A DNA stretch of 64,000 nt from contig NZ_ARQF01000021.1 of the NCBI RefSeq assembly GCF_000384815.1, positions 62,001 to 126,000 on the forward strand. The letters are read 5' to 3'. Of the stretch, positions 1 through 9,734 are shown one piece after another (the stretch's first letter is position 1; every line of letters starts with the position of its first letter). The notes beneath the pieces are model-generated. The model was not told where the DNA came from and did not search any database. It worked only from the letters and a program-made list of their open reading frames with translations. A program made the translations under genes and the position numbers. Origin of the DNA: Halodesulfovibrio aestuarii DSM 17919 = ATCC 29578. GTDB taxonomy: Bacteria; Desulfobacterota; Desulfovibrionia; Desulfovibrionales; Desulfovibrionaceae.

Positions 1-258
1 GGTAAAACTTTGTGAATTAAATCACAAATAAATATAAAATTAACATTAAATCAGATAATTAGATTGTATTATTGATATATGAATATATGTTTATAGGAAT
101 GCTTTTGAGGTGTTTTTCCACGTAAAGTGCATGCTAACTTTTGTACAAGGAGTCTGGGTTGTTCGCTTTTTCGTAGCAGTGCAATCCCCCCAATACAGTT
201 CCTCATTTGCTGTTTTATCTATATTAATAGGGGGATTAAGTCTGACGCGTGAGGCAAA
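1..258. other. AT-rich left-edge segment, no gene seen
   Basis: This stretch lies beyond the stop codon of the minus-strand channel gene. It is very AT-rich over the first 110 bases. I see no convincing reading frame, RNA gene or strong terminator hairpin. The short plus-strand frame that begins near 110 runs into the antisense of the channel gene and looks spurious. Confidence 0.5.
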
Positions 259-2766
259 TTATTTTTTGGGTACCTTGGTTAATGGCGTTGACGGGCCACT
301 CGGAGGCCGTTTGCTTTGGGAGCCTTCCGGTGGATAGTCAAGGCTGTCTCTAAGTTCTGCCAGCCGTTCTTCGGCAAAATCAGGGAAAGGCAATTGATCC
401 TTTGAGCGCCACTCTTGAACTTCGGCTTCAGCTTGTTGGCCTTGTTCTTTGTTAATGCCTTCGTCACGACAGGTATAGATAGTTTGTGAAGGGAAGGCGA
501 AGCCGCTACCGGATTCATTTATGATGTCTTCTATGCGCAACAGAATATCTTCTTGAATAGCAAGAAATGTGTTCTGGTCCTGACAGTAAAAGTAAGCGAA
601 TATAAGAATGTCTTTGGAAAACGCACCGTAACCGGTAAACCGGACGCGGGCAGGGTCAGGTGAAATCATTGGGTGGCTTAAGAGCAGTTCACGCAGCTTG
701 ACTAGCACCCAGCGCATTTGTTCTGGTGTAGTTTCGTAACGTAATTGAAGAACTGTCTTGAACAATCGTTGGTCGCGTAATTGAAAATTATCTAAATGCA
801 TTTCAGAGAAGTCTGCATTTGGTACAGTAATAACTGTTCGCTCCAAAGAACGGATGCGTGTCGAAATTAACCCGATGTGTTCTACCGTACCAAGTTGATC
901 ACCATAACGACAGAAATCACCTACTTTGACCGGTTTATTAAAAAGCAGAATCAGACTGCCTATGATGTTTGCAAAAGTCTGTTTAGCAGCCAACGCAACA
1001 GCCAGACCTCCAACACCGAATCCAGCCAGCAGCGGGAGCATATCAATACCAAGTCGCTGACCTCCTTTTATAATAATCATGGCACCGATCAGAGCACCGA
1101 CGACTCGTGACCCTAGCCTGAGTATGGTTGCATTGATACTCTGAGGGGGAATTTGCGGTGAGGAGATTATTGTTTCCGCTATAGCTTTGCAGAAGGCAAA
1201 GGCTGCCCAAGCGGAAACTATGATCATGAGTGACTTGCCACCGCCAAAGACGACAGTAAGAACATCACCTGTAAGGTTGATATCTTCATCCAAAAAAACA
1301 ACAAACACGTGTATGGTGATCATTATTATGATGGGAACCAAAAGGCGCAGCCAGTTCTTGAGCGGTTTTTCTTTTGATTTTGCAGGCAGCCAGATGAATT
1401 TGAAGGAAGTATAGGTTACAAAAAATATTATTGTCAGGCAGAGCGCTAAGGCTACCCACTGCCAAAGAGTCTGCTCTCCATAAAGTTTTTTAAATGACTC
1501 TGGCAGACTGCTGATTATGCCGCTCAGGAAATGAGCCTGAGGGACCAGAATGCCGGGTGTTGATATGTAGAATTTGTAAAACCCCTTACTTTGCTTGGAG
1601 GGCAGATAGTCTTCGGGAGATGCTCCTGCAAGATAGTTCGGACGGTATGGATGATTCTTGATCTGTGCATAGAAGTCCTTAAGGCGAGCCACAGTCTCTG
1701 CGCTAAAAAGAAATTGCCCTTGTTTTGCACCTTCGCTAATTTCTACAATTTCAATTTCGGTATTCGGAAATCGCCAGTGATACTGGTATGCTTTTCCAGA
1801 ACTTTCTTTATGCAAGGCTAGTTGTGCTGCCACCATAACAGCATCAGGGATGAAATCTTCCGGTGGAAGCGGCATGCGGTCGATTATCTCTTTTAGTAAT
1901 AATACTGATTCAATCCCGACGTCCTTACGGTGCTCTTCAGGAACTTTACGCAAATCTAATGTGGCAATGGCTCGTTCAAAAAGATCTTCCGCCGCCTCCT
2001 GCGCCTTGAGAATCTCTTTTTTTGACATTGAAGAATGCGATGATCTGACCTGCATTATGGTGTTGAAGGCGCGGTTAACACTGCTCAGGAAGCCGTCTAA
2101 CGTTGCTCGAGGACTTGACGTGTCAACGGGGCGTAAGCGGAAGCGTGCTCGTCTTTCAAAGCTGTACGCCGTGTTCTTGCCGTTGATGATCTCTTCATAG
2201 ATACCTGCGGTTGCATTGGTTTTGTAAGGAGCTTCCTTTATTCTTTTGTAATATTGGTCAAGGTGTTGAACTGTATCTGCAGAGAAGAGGAATTCACCTT
2301 CTTGTGGTCCGTTTTCAATCCGGACTATTTTTATTTTCGTGTCAGGAATTGTCCATCGCGTGATGTCTTTTTTTGAAACTTCTGTGGTGTCAGGTATCAT
2401 GTCGTATGGGGGAAGGTCGAGACGGTCGAGGATTTCCTTTAGCATTATGATGCGTTCAATTTGAACCGCTGTTGCCGAGTCATTAGGCGTAGTGGAAAAA
2501 TCCAGTGTGTCGACGGCGCGGCGGAATGCCCGGTATGTTTCCGCACGATCTGTTTTTTCTCTCCAGCCTTTGATAGCCGTGTTCATGTTGTCTATAAAAC
2601 TATGCAGAGTGGCCCTAGGGCTTGAGGTGTTCGGTGGGGATAGCGGGTGATTGTTTGCCTTTACTGCAGTGGCCAGGGGCAGTGGCAATCCAATAAAGAG
2701 ACTTAGAAGGAAAAAATATTGAAGTGCGTTCAGTATTCTGGACGTAGGCCTGTCAGTTACTAGCAT
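259..2766 (-). CDS. MscS-family mechanosensitive ion channel with duplicated periplasmic region
   Basis: Predicted inner-membrane small-conductance mechanosensitive channel of the large, multi-segment type. Numbering is from the upstream ATG at 2769. A signal-like hydrophobic stretch lies at about 12-36. Two homologous soluble repeats follow (about 48-183 and 217-376), each starting with SSPRATL and containing LKEI-x-DR and FLFSA-[DE]-TV. Membrane segments are at about 436-456, 474-493, 507-530 and 551-570. The MscS pore helix with GFGVGGLAVALAAKQTFAN is at about 583-601, followed by the beta domain (NKPVKVGD, VPNADF). The soluble C-terminal tail is rich in Pro and Ser. A GGAG motif sits 6 bases before the second of two adjacent ATGs, so 2766 is preferred over 2769. 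The family protects against hypo-osmotic shock; what the duplicated periplasmic region senses is unknown. Confidence 0.9.
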   Translation of the reverse strand: MLVTDRPTSRILNALQYFFLLSLFIGLPLPLATAVKANNHPLSPPNTSSPRATLHSFIDNMNTAIKGWREKTDRAETYRAFRRAVDTLDFSTTPNDSATAVQIERIIMLKEILDRLDLPPYDMIPDTTEVSKKDITRWTIPDTKIKIVRIENGPQEGEFLFSADTVQHLDQYYKRIKEAPYKTNATAGIYEEIINGKNTAYSFERRARFRLRPVDTSSPRATLDGFLSSVNRAFNTIMQVRSSHSSMSKKEILKAQEAAEDLFERAIATLDLRKVPEEHRKDVGIESVLLLKEIIDRMPLPPEDFIPDAVMVAAQLALHKESSGKAYQYHWRFPNTEIEIVEISEGAKQGQFLFSAETVARLKDFYAQIKNHPYRPNYLAGASPEDYLPSKQSKGFYKFYISTPGILVPQAHFLSGIISSLPESFKKLYGEQTLWQWVALALCLTIIFFVTYTSFKFIWLPAKSKEKPLKNWLRLLVPIIIMITIHVFVVFLDEDINLTGDVLTVVFGGGKSLMIIVSAWAAFAFCKAIAETIISSPQIPPQSINATILRLGSRVVGALIGAMIIIKGGQRLGIDMLPLLAGFGVGGLAVALAAKQTFANIIGSLILLFNKPVKVGDFCRYGDQLGTVEHIGLISTRIRSLERTVITVPNADFSEMHLDNFQLRDQRLFKTVLQLRYETTPEQMRWVLVKLRELLLSHPMISPDPARVRFTGYGAFSKDILIFAYFYCQDQNTFLAIQEDILLRIEDIINESGSGFAFPSQTIYTCRDEGINKEQGQQAEAEVQEWRSKDQLPFPDFAEERLAELRDSLDYPPEGSQSKRPPSGPSTPLTKVPKK

Positions 2767-2769
2767 CAT

Positions 2770-3038
2770 CCACTCCGTTTACTTGTAGGGAACAACCATC
2801 GCATTGATGGGCACATTGATGGGCAAATGAACCTATCGAAAGAAGTGACTATAGCACGTTGGTGAGTAAAGTGCATCGCTTCGGGCGGAGAGGGAGGAAC
2901 TAATATTTACTGTGTTTTGTTTTGTTATACTAATAATTTCAATTTGTTGTGTTGTGTTACTCCTGATTTTGATATGAATTTTTTATAGTTTTATTTTCTT
3001 CTGTACTCCGTATCTCCAGTGGATTATCCGCCCGCTGT
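2770..3038. other. AT-rich intergenic region with short direct repeat
   Basis: A 269-base gap between two minus-strand genes. A 12-base unit, cattgatgggca, is repeated in tandem at about 2804-2827, close to the start of the channel gene. It could be an operator or chance. I see no clear terminator for the upstream kinase gene that ends at 3039. Confidence 0.4.
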
Positions 3039-4244
3039 TCAGGAAGATTCGTCCGGCTTGCTCCCTTCTTTAGATACGCTGTCAGAACGAAACGGTATCA
3101 CTATCTCAAAACTGCTCCCTGTACGTTCAGAACTATTAACAGAGATTTCCCAACCATGTTCTTCTACGATTTTCCTGACCGTACAAAGCCCCATTCCCAC
3201 TCCATCAGAACGAGAAGAAAAAAAGGGATCAAAAATATAGCTTATAATCTCTGGGCTTATCCCTATGCCATTATCCTCAATTTTTAGTATACACCCCTCG
3301 TTAAGAGGAGTCGCAGTAATTGCTATGCGACAATCTTCTTTTCTGAACATAACAGCATTCACCAGCAACTCTTGCAACATGCGGACAATGAGATTTTTAT
3401 CTGCCTTAATCATCAGGGCGGCAACATCCACATTCATTGTTGCAACGTCTGCAAAAACGATATCCTTGGAAGCAAGCTTCTTTTCCGTTGCAGTATATGC
3501 TTCATCTACAACCGTTTTCAACAACACATCCTCTTTGACTCCACGCGAGAGTGAAGCGAAGTCGGAAACAGACGATACCAGTGCTTCCAGTCGGGAAGCC
3601 TCTATTCGAATGGTATCCAGATGAGGGACAATATCTTCACCGGCCACAAGTTCCCTGACCGCAATATGCACAAATCCCGCAATACTCATGGTTCTGTTAC
3701 GAATTTGATGTGCAATAGACATTGCAAGTTGTAGTAGGCGCTTACGATTTGTCTCTATTGTCTTTAAATCTCGAAAAGAACGTAATGCAGTGGTAACAGT
3801 GACAAACAGCTTTTGGGCTGTCAGTTCTGTTTTTTGCTTGTAGTCATTAATGTCAAGTTCAGAAATAACTTTATTTTCAGGAGCTTGTCCTGGTTGCCCT
3901 GTGCGCAAGATAATACGGGTAAAAGGATTATTTAAATCCTCACGGATACGTTTGGCGACATCTAAACCGGCATGGTTATCTTCCATTACGACGTCTAAAA
4001 GTACTACGGCAATATCTTTAGTATCCCGCAACAATTCTAGAGACTCCTTGCCGCTATAGGCACTGATCAAATCAAGTTTACGTCCCTCAAAGGTAAAATC
4101 ATTAAGAACCAGACGGGTAACGGTATGAACTTCTTCCTCATCATCAACAATAAGGATTCGCCACCGTTGCGGTTCTTTAGTCGCTGGTTCAAGATCTTCT
4201 TCATCAGCAAATAATAGATCTTCATCGACTACCACAGGCCACAC
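3039..4244 (-). CDS. Receiver-histidine kinase hybrid signalling protein
   Basis: The 401-residue protein has no membrane segment. An N-terminal receiver domain (about 28-150) carries the acidic pair DD at 34-35 and the phospho-acceptor D84 in LLDVVMED. A short region resembling DUF3369 linkers follows (KTELTAQKLFVTVTTALRSF, about 138-157). A HisKA segment has its histidine at H179 (SIAHQIRNR). The ATPase domain shows ELLVNA, DNGIGIS and GVGMGLC. The gene lies 12 bases after the upstream kinase gene, so the two probably act in one phosphorelay, with this receiver taking phosphate from the membrane kinase. The start is uncertain: GTG at 4244 has no room for a Shine-Dalgarno, while GTG at 4235 is 8 bases after AAAGGGG. 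No DNA-binding output domain is present, so the final target is unknown. Confidence 0.85.
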   Translation of the reverse strand: MWPVVVDEDLLFADEEDLEPATKEPQRWRILIVDDEEEVHTVTRLVLNDFTFEGRKLDLISAYSGKESLELLRDTKDIAVVLLDVVMEDNHAGLDVAKRIREDLNNPFTRIILRTGQPGQAPENKVISELDINDYKQKTELTAQKLFVTVTTALRSFRDLKTIETNRKRLLQLAMSIAHQIRNRTMSIAGFVHIAVRELVAGEDIVPHLDTIRIEASRLEALVSSVSDFASLSRGVKEDVLLKTVVDEAYTATEKKLASKDIVFADVATMNVDVAALMIKADKNLIVRMLQELLVNAVMFRKEDCRIAITATPLNEGCILKIEDNGIGISPEIISYIFDPFFSSRSDGVGMGLCTVRKIVEEHGWEISVNSSERTGSSFEIVIPFRSDSVSKEGSKPDESS

Positions 4245-4256
4245 CCCCTTTCAGGT

Positions 4257-6650
4257 TTAACCCTTTGTTCCCGAATCGGATGATATTGGAAACGTGATAA
4301 TGAATTTGGCACCCTGACCGACTTCACTGTGACACTCAATAACTCCACCGAGCTTACGCGTTACAAGATTCCACACAATATGCATGCCGAGTCCAGAACC
4401 GCCACTCCCCATTTTTGTTGTAAAGAATGGTTCAAAAATCCGCTGCTTTTGCTCCGGTGTCATGCCTTTTCCGTTATCTTGATAGTCAATGCATATGTCT
4501 CCATTTGTACGACTCAAGAGAATTTTCACAACACCATTTTCCATTTCTTCAAAGCCATGTATCAATGAGTTGTTTATTAAATTAGACATAATCTGCATAA
4601 TTACACCGGGATATGTCTTAACTATAGTTTCTTTAGCTTCTTCTGCGGCATGTAGTTCAATGGTGTGCGATGAATGTTTCCAACGTGGGCGTAAGCTTGC
4701 CAGTACCTTGCCCAGATACTCGTACAATGTGACTTCGCGTAACACTTCAGAAGTCTGATCCACAGCGACCTGCTTAAAGTTTTGCACCAAACTGGCAGCC
4801 CGACTTAGATTAGTGACGGCAGCGGCTAAACCTTCATCGGCAACCTGCATAAACTTTTCAAGCGTTGAACGTTTAAAACTTCCTGCCTTATATTCATTTT
4901 CAAGTGTGGCAAGGCGTTCTTGCAGGTAGGTTGTACTCGTCAAACCGATACCCAGCGGGGTGTTAATTTCATGAGCAATACCAGCCACCAACCCGCCGAG
5001 TGATGCTAGTTTTTCCGCTTCAATCAGCTGTTTATGTGCGGTTCGCAAATTCGTTAAAGATGTTTCCAGCTCTGCCGTACGTCGCTGTACCCGATCTTCC
5101 AATTCCTGATTTAGCGCGGCCAGTTCGGCCTGTGTATTTTTGAGATTTGTAACGTCGGTTATGAACCCTTCCACCACAGGCTCCTCTTCAGACTCTTTTA
5201 CATAGCGCCCCCGCTCTAATACATTGCGTACTTTGCCGGAGGAAGACTGCAGACGATATTCAATAGAAAAATTATCACTGTGTTCAAGCTGTTCATCAAT
5301 AGTCTTTCTGGCATTTTCTCTGTCTTCATTAACAATAAGTGATGAGAAAGAAACGCCTTCATCTTTCAGCAATTCTTCAGGGGAATAGCCTACAAGTTCC
5401 TTGCTTCCGTCACTTACGAAGCGCATAAGCCAATTGGAACCGAACACGCTTCTGTACGCCATCCCGGGCATATTTTTCAACAGAACAGAGAATTGCCTGC
5501 GACTTTTTCGCAACTCCTTTTCAACAATTCTTCGTCGTGCAATATGCATCATCTGAAGAAGGACAATAAGAAAAAGGACGCCGATTATGATTCCAACGAT
5601 AATAATATATTTTCTGTAGACCGTAAAAAATGAAACGGGTCGTTCCAAGATAATACTCCCCTTAGGCAAGGAGTCTTCAGCAATATTCCATCGTTGCAGT
5701 TCTGGATAGCGAAACATGAACTTGTTTGCGCCAGCACGAATAACAGGAATACTGTTAACATCTGTTCCAGCCAGAATGCGCTTTGCCATCTTGGCCGCAG
5801 ACTCTCCCTGAAAGTAGCCGCTGATCACATCTCCACCAATAACGCCCTTGCGTAAGTTGAACGCCAAAAGGCAGTACACCGGAATCGATAGACCTTCCGT
5901 AAGCAGGTCGCCGGCTTTTTCAAATGTTAAGAACTGTCCCCCGTTATCCCTGAAGTAGACCCCGAGCAGAACCGCGGTATCATCCCCTAGCGAGAGCAGC
6001 CTTTGATGCAAACGATCAATTGGTTCTTTAATATTGTGTTCAATGATTACACGTGATTCAAGATCCATAAGCTCTTTAAGAATGTACCTTCTCCAACTGT
6101 TACCTGTTTTTAAGTGGTCATTAATCACGAATATTTTTTTTATATTAGGATGGTTACGGAGCATTTGTTCCACGGTGGTTCGGGGTGAAGGCGCTTCCTC
6201 GATTCCGGTAAAAGATGAAACAGCCTTCAACATGTACGGCTCTAAATCCGCTACACCACAAAAGACCACGGGAATATCCGGCCATAAATCGTCACGATGA
6301 AAGCGCAAGAAGTCAAAAGCATAATTGTCTGAAGAAATTATGACGCTAAAAGAAATGCCCTTATAGCGTTCTGCAAGCAGCTTTTTGTAAGCAATAAAAT
6401 ATTCACGTGAGAATACCAGCTTGGCGTCCATATTTTCAATATGGAGTATCAAGTTGTTCTTTTCAGGCTCCAACACATTCTCAACGGCACGGGTCAGATT
6501 TTTTACCCATGTCATACGTTGGTGATATGAGTTTAACAGCAGAACATGCCGTGGTTCATTCTGCGCATGCAACGATGAAGGCAACATAACCAAAACAGTC
6601 CAGATCATTCCTAACAAAATCACGCTAACAGAGAGTTGGCATCGTTTCAT
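4257..6650 (-). CDS. Membrane sensor histidine kinase with periplasmic ABC-substrate-binding-like domain
   Basis: Predicted inner-membrane sensor kinase of 797 residues. A signal peptide or anchor is at 1-29. A periplasmic domain at about 33-330 resembles the ABC_sub_bind family (starts HVLLLNSYHQ; later GGDVISGYFQGESAAKMA). One membrane helix is at about 348-368. A PAS domain follows at about 385-500 (FSVEYRL-like core, FITDVT end), then a coiled coil at about 503-545. HisKA has H560 in GLVAGIAHEINTPLG, and the HATPase shows NNSLIHGFEE, DNGKGM and GSGGSGLGMHI. It is followed 12 bases later by a cytoplasmic receiver-kinase on the same strand. The ligand is not evident from sequence; proteins with this periplasmic fold bind small organic molecules. 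Confidence 0.88.
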   Translation of the reverse strand: MKRCQLSVSVILLGMIWTVLVMLPSSLHAQNEPRHVLLLNSYHQRMTWVKNLTRAVENVLEPEKNNLILHIENMDAKLVFSREYFIAYKKLLAERYKGISFSVIISSDNYAFDFLRFHRDDLWPDIPVVFCGVADLEPYMLKAVSSFTGIEEAPSPRTTVEQMLRNHPNIKKIFVINDHLKTGNSWRRYILKELMDLESRVIIEHNIKEPIDRLHQRLLSLGDDTAVLLGVYFRDNGGQFLTFEKAGDLLTEGLSIPVYCLLAFNLRKGVIGGDVISGYFQGESAAKMAKRILAGTDVNSIPVIRAGANKFMFRYPELQRWNIAEDSLPKGSIILERPVSFFTVYRKYIIIVGIIIGVLFLIVLLQMMHIARRRIVEKELRKSRRQFSVLLKNMPGMAYRSVFGSNWLMRFVSDGSKELVGYSPEELLKDEGVSFSSLIVNEDRENARKTIDEQLEHSDNFSIEYRLQSSSGKVRNVLERGRYVKESEEEPVVEGFITDVTNLKNTQAELAALNQELEDRVQRRTAELETSLTNLRTAHKQLIEAEKLASLGGLVAGIAHEINTPLGIGLTSTTYLQERLATLENEYKAGSFKRSTLEKFMQVADEGLAAAVTNLSRAASLVQNFKQVAVDQTSEVLREVTLYEYLGKVLASLRPRWKHSSHTIELHAAEEAKETIVKTYPGVIMQIMSNLINNSLIHGFEEMENGVVKILLSRTNGDICIDYQDNGKGMTPEQKQRIFEPFFTTKMGSGGSGLGMHIVWNLVTRKLGGVIECHSEVGQGAKFIITFPISSDSGTKG

Positions 6651-7353
6651 TCCATTCTCCCTTACAATCTACGGTTCAGGCTATTACCAATGTACGTTAT
6701 ACACACAGGCATTACATTATTATAAAAATGAACCATCTTTCATTCTTCGCAAAATCGAATAGTAACATCTGATTCTACAATAAAAATATGTACACCAAAT
6801 TACGTCGCAAAATCATACTATTCACTGTGATATAAAGAGGCGCGAGGGTAGAGTGGGATTGTACTTTTTCAGGGGGATTTCGTTAGAATTAATAGCATGG
6901 ATATACTCTTCAGTAATCTTTGAGATAGCCGACTATGTTCGTTGTGGTTTGTGGGGGATAAGTGACAGCTTGAGGGCTGGGGGTGCTTTCAGGGGGTAGG
7001 TTTGCTGAACCGATGGGGATCCGTTCTGAAACTGGCTACTTGATGAGTGCGCTGAGAATTTTCTTTGGGCGGCTTTTTAATTAGCTGAAGAGGTTTGTTT
7101 TGTTCTGCGAACATGCTAACTTACTGTTATGGAACTTTGTGATGGACATCCGCAGCCAGCTTTTGGGCGAAAAGCTTTATACAGGCTTATTATTCGGAGA
7201 CTTAACTTGATGACTTTTTTCAGATTATCATGGGGCACAGATGGGAGCACAAAGTGGAAATTGATGGCGTTCCTCAGGGGATAATGTAGTTGCTCAGCAC
7301 GTATCCTTTTGGGAACAAAATTTGTGACGAACGCTGATTAATTTCACCAAAAA
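6651..7353. other. Gene-poor ~700-base region
   Basis: I find no supported gene here. A 51-codon plus-strand frame (7129-7284) has no good ribosome binding site and no recognisable product. The part near 6651-6850 is AT-rich and presumably holds the promoter of the sensor kinase. The region lies just 3' of the tRNA-Sec gene, a known type of integration site, but I see no integrase or direct repeat of the tRNA end. Confidence 0.5.
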
Positions 7354-7355
7354 AT

Positions 7356-7380
7356 AAAAAAAGCCCTGCAAGGCAGGGCT
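7356..7380 (-). terminator. Intrinsic terminator of tRNA-Sec
   Basis: An 8-bp perfect hairpin (AGCCCTGC/GCAGGGCT, triloop) starts 9 bases after the tRNA CCA end and is followed on the minus strand by a T-rich tract. Confidence 0.9.
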
Positions 7381-7389
7381 GAATATGCG

Positions 7390-7483
7390 TGGCGGAAGCG
7401 TATAGGAGTCGAACCTACCTAGGACATCACTGCCCTACACCGGTTTTGAAGACCGGACGCCACACCGGTGACGAAACGCTTCC
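7390..7483 (-). tRNA. selC: tRNA-Sec (anticodon TCA)
   Basis: Read on the minus strand, an 8-bp acceptor stem (GGAAGCGT/ACGCTTCC) encloses a long D arm, an anticodon loop CTTCAAA carrying TCA inside a CCGGT/ACCGG stem, a long variable arm and a T arm with GGTTCGACTCC. Discriminator G and an encoded CCA follow. The 94-base length, 8-bp acceptor and TCA anticodon are diagnostic of bacterial selenocysteine tRNA, and the arrangement closely parallels the E. coli gene. It implies that the organism makes selenoproteins, as is usual for sulfate reducers. selA and selB are not in the window. Confidence 0.97.
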
Positions 7484-7509
7484 ATTAGCTAAGGTCTTTA
7501 ACACTGGGC

Positions 7510-7538
7510 GTTCTAGCAAGAAACCTTCTTAGGTGCAA
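7510..7538 (-). promoter_or_regulatory. Probable sigma-70 promoter of selC
   Basis: On the minus strand TTGCAC (7538-7533) and TAGAAC (7515-7510) are 17 bases apart. Transcription would start about 20 bases before the tRNA 5' end. A second pair, TTGAAC and TTAATC, also 17 bases apart, lies just upstream. Confidence 0.5.
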
Positions 7539-7698
7539 GATTAAGATGCTTTTAGTACAAAGTTCAATGTAAATTTAGAAAAAGAGCGTTTCTACCATTG
7601 TCAAATCGCGTTCTAGTAATTAGAAATATAAATTCGAGTAAGAAAATACATTTGAGCAAGTAAATTAATCCGATTCTAACTTCGGAGGGTAAAATACC

Positions 7699-9732
7699 TT
7701 GAACCAGTTTTCCCGGAACTTGATTCTCTGGGCTGTCATCTCTCTACTTATGGTAGTATTGTTTAACATGTTCAGCCAGCCTCAAAGCTCGCAGACAAAA
7801 GTCAGCTATACAAAATTTTTGGAGCTGGTGGATCGAGGCGACATTGCTGAAGTCTCAATCCAAGGACAAAAGCTTCTCGCTAAAGAACATGGCGGTACCG
7901 TTGTAAATACCTATGCGCCTGAAGATCCTAAGCTTGTAGATCGACTCGTAGGAAAAGGCATTGTTGTTAATGCTGAACCTGCAGAAGATTCCCCTTGGTA
8001 CATGACCTTACTTGTATCTTGGTTCCCTATGTTACTTCTTATTGGTGTATGGATTTTCTTTATGCGCCAAATGCAAGGTGGCGGGGGAAAGGCCATGTCT
8101 TTCGGACGCTCCCGTGCAAGACTTATCTCACAAGAGCAGACAAAAGTTACTTTTGCTGATGTCGCCGGTGTAGATGAAGCTAAAGAAGAACTTAGCGAAG
8201 TCGTAGATTTTCTTTCCAACCCTAAGCGTTTTACCCGCCTTGGTGGACGTATCCCGAAAGGTGTTCTGCTTGTGGGCCCTCCGGGTACCGGTAAAACACT
8301 GCTTGCGCGTGCTGTTGCAGGTGAAGCAGGAGTTCCGTTTTTCTCCATTTCCGGTTCTGACTTTGTAGAAATGTTTGTAGGTGTTGGTGCTTCCCGCGTA
8401 CGTGACCTGTTTGTTCAGGGTAAAAAGAATGCACCATGTCTTATTTTTATTGATGAAATTGACGCAGTAGGTCGTCAGCGTGGCGCAGGTTTGGGGGGCG
8501 GTCATGATGAACGTGAACAGACCCTTAACCAGTTGCTTGTAGAAATGGATGGTTTTGAGTCCAATGAAGGTGTTATCCTCATTGCCGCGACTAACCGTCC
8601 TGATGTGCTTGACCCTGCACTGCTTCGTCCGGGTCGTTTTGACCGTCAGGTAACAGTGCCTGTGCCGGACGTAAAAGGCCGCAAACGTATTTTGGAAGTG
8701 CATGCACGCCGTTCTCCGCTTGCTGCTGATGTGAATATGGAAACCATAGCGAAAGGCACTCCGGGCTTCTCCGGTGCTGATCTGGAAAACCTTGTTAACG
8801 AAGCGGCTCTTCAAGCTGCCAAAGAGAACAAAGACCAGATTAACATGTTCGATTTCGAACAGGCCAAAGATAAGCTCATTATGGGTAAAGAACGTCGCAG
8901 CATGGTTATGAGCGAAGATGAGAAGAAAATCACTGCGTTCCACGAAGGTGGTCATGCTCTGTGTGCGAAACTTCTTCCTAAAGCTGATCCTGTTCATAAA
9001 GTATCCATTATCCCTCGCGGACGTGCTCTTGGTGTGACCATGCAGCTTCCGGGTGAGGATAGGTATGGATATTCCCGCAGCTTCCTTGAAACCAATCTTG
9101 TGGTTCTTCTTGGTGGTCGAGTAGCCGAAGAAATTATTTTCGATGACATTACAACCGGTGCAGGCAACGATATCGAACGTGCTACTAAAATGGCTCGTAA
9201 GATGGTCTGCGAATGGGGTATGTCCGAAGCAATCGGCCCGCTCAATATCGGCGAACAGGGCGAAGAAGTTTTCATCGGCCGCGAATGGGCCCAGTCCCGT
9301 AACTTCAGTGATGAAACTGCACGCCTTGTGGACGCAGAGGTAAAACGTATTGTGGAAACCGCACGTTCTACCGCCCGTGAGCTTATCGAAGGCAATCTTG
9401 ATGTTCTTCATAGAATTGCTGAATCATTGCTTGAGCGTGAAACAATCACCGGTGCAGATATTGATCTTCTGATTGAAGGCAAGGAACTTCCTCCTCAGGA
9501 AGACATGAATGGCAAGAATGTCGCTCCGGCAGAACATCCAGAGGATGCTCCGGATGCGTTTGCTAAGGCAGCAGCTGCATACAGAGAACAGCAACCTGAC
9601 TCTACTGAGGATTCTGGTGAATTTATTCTAGGAACTGAAGAGCAGGAGCAGGAAGAAACTGCAACGGCTGCGGAACCGGAAGAGAAAAAAGCGCCGGAAG
9701 CAGCAACTGAATCTTCTGAAGAGAAAAAATAA
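7699..9732 (+). CDS. ftsH: ATP-dependent zinc metalloprotease FtsH
   Basis: Membrane-anchored AAA+ protease that degrades misfolded membrane proteins and selected regulators. Two membrane helices are at about 8-25 and 102-121. The AAA module shows GPPGTGKT (193-200), LIFIDEID (248-255) and the second region of homology ending RPGRFDR (310-316). The zinc site is HEGGH (415-419), and the third ligand region GAGNDIERA comes later. The 677-residue length is slightly long because of an acidic, Glu- and Ala-rich C-terminal tail from about 615. The start is TTG, placed by GGAGG ten bases upstream and by the conserved N-terminus. It is the first gene of a probable operon with folP (2-base gap) and cdaA. 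Confidence 0.97.
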   Translation: MNQFSRNLILWAVISLLMVVLFNMFSQPQSSQTKVSYTKFLELVDRGDIAEVSIQGQKLLAKEHGGTVVNTYAPEDPKLVDRLVGKGIVVNAEPAEDSPWYMTLLVSWFPMLLLIGVWIFFMRQMQGGGGKAMSFGRSRARLISQEQTKVTFADVAGVDEAKEELSEVVDFLSNPKRFTRLGGRIPKGVLLVGPPGTGKTLLARAVAGEAGVPFFSISGSDFVEMFVGVGASRVRDLFVQGKKNAPCLIFIDEIDAVGRQRGAGLGGGHDEREQTLNQLLVEMDGFESNEGVILIAATNRPDVLDPALLRPGRFDRQVTVPVPDVKGRKRILEVHARRSPLAADVNMETIAKGTPGFSGADLENLVNEAALQAAKENKDQINMFDFEQAKDKLIMGKERRSMVMSEDEKKITAFHEGGHALCAKLLPKADPVHKVSIIPRGRALGVTMQLPGEDRYGYSRSFLETNLVVLLGGRVAEEIIFDDITTGAGNDIERATKMARKMVCEWGMSEAIGPLNIGEQGEEVFIGREWAQSRNFSDETARLVDAEVKRIVETARSTARELIEGNLDVLHRIAESLLERETITGADIDLLIEGKELPPQEDMNGKNVAPAEHPEDAPDAFAKAAAAYREQQPDSTEDSGEFILGTEEQEQEETATAAEPEEKKAPEAATESSEEKK

Positions 9733-9734
9733 TA

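Noticed and set aside
7129-7284. 51-codon plus-strand frame in the gap left of selC
   Set aside because: No ribosome binding site, Arg/Trp-rich product without known motif, and no supporting context.
8128-9411. Long minus-strand open frame (427 codons) opposite ftsH
   Set aside because: It lies wholly antisense to a clear ftsH, its product has no recognisable motif and biased composition, and it has no ribosome binding site. It is a codon-usage shadow.
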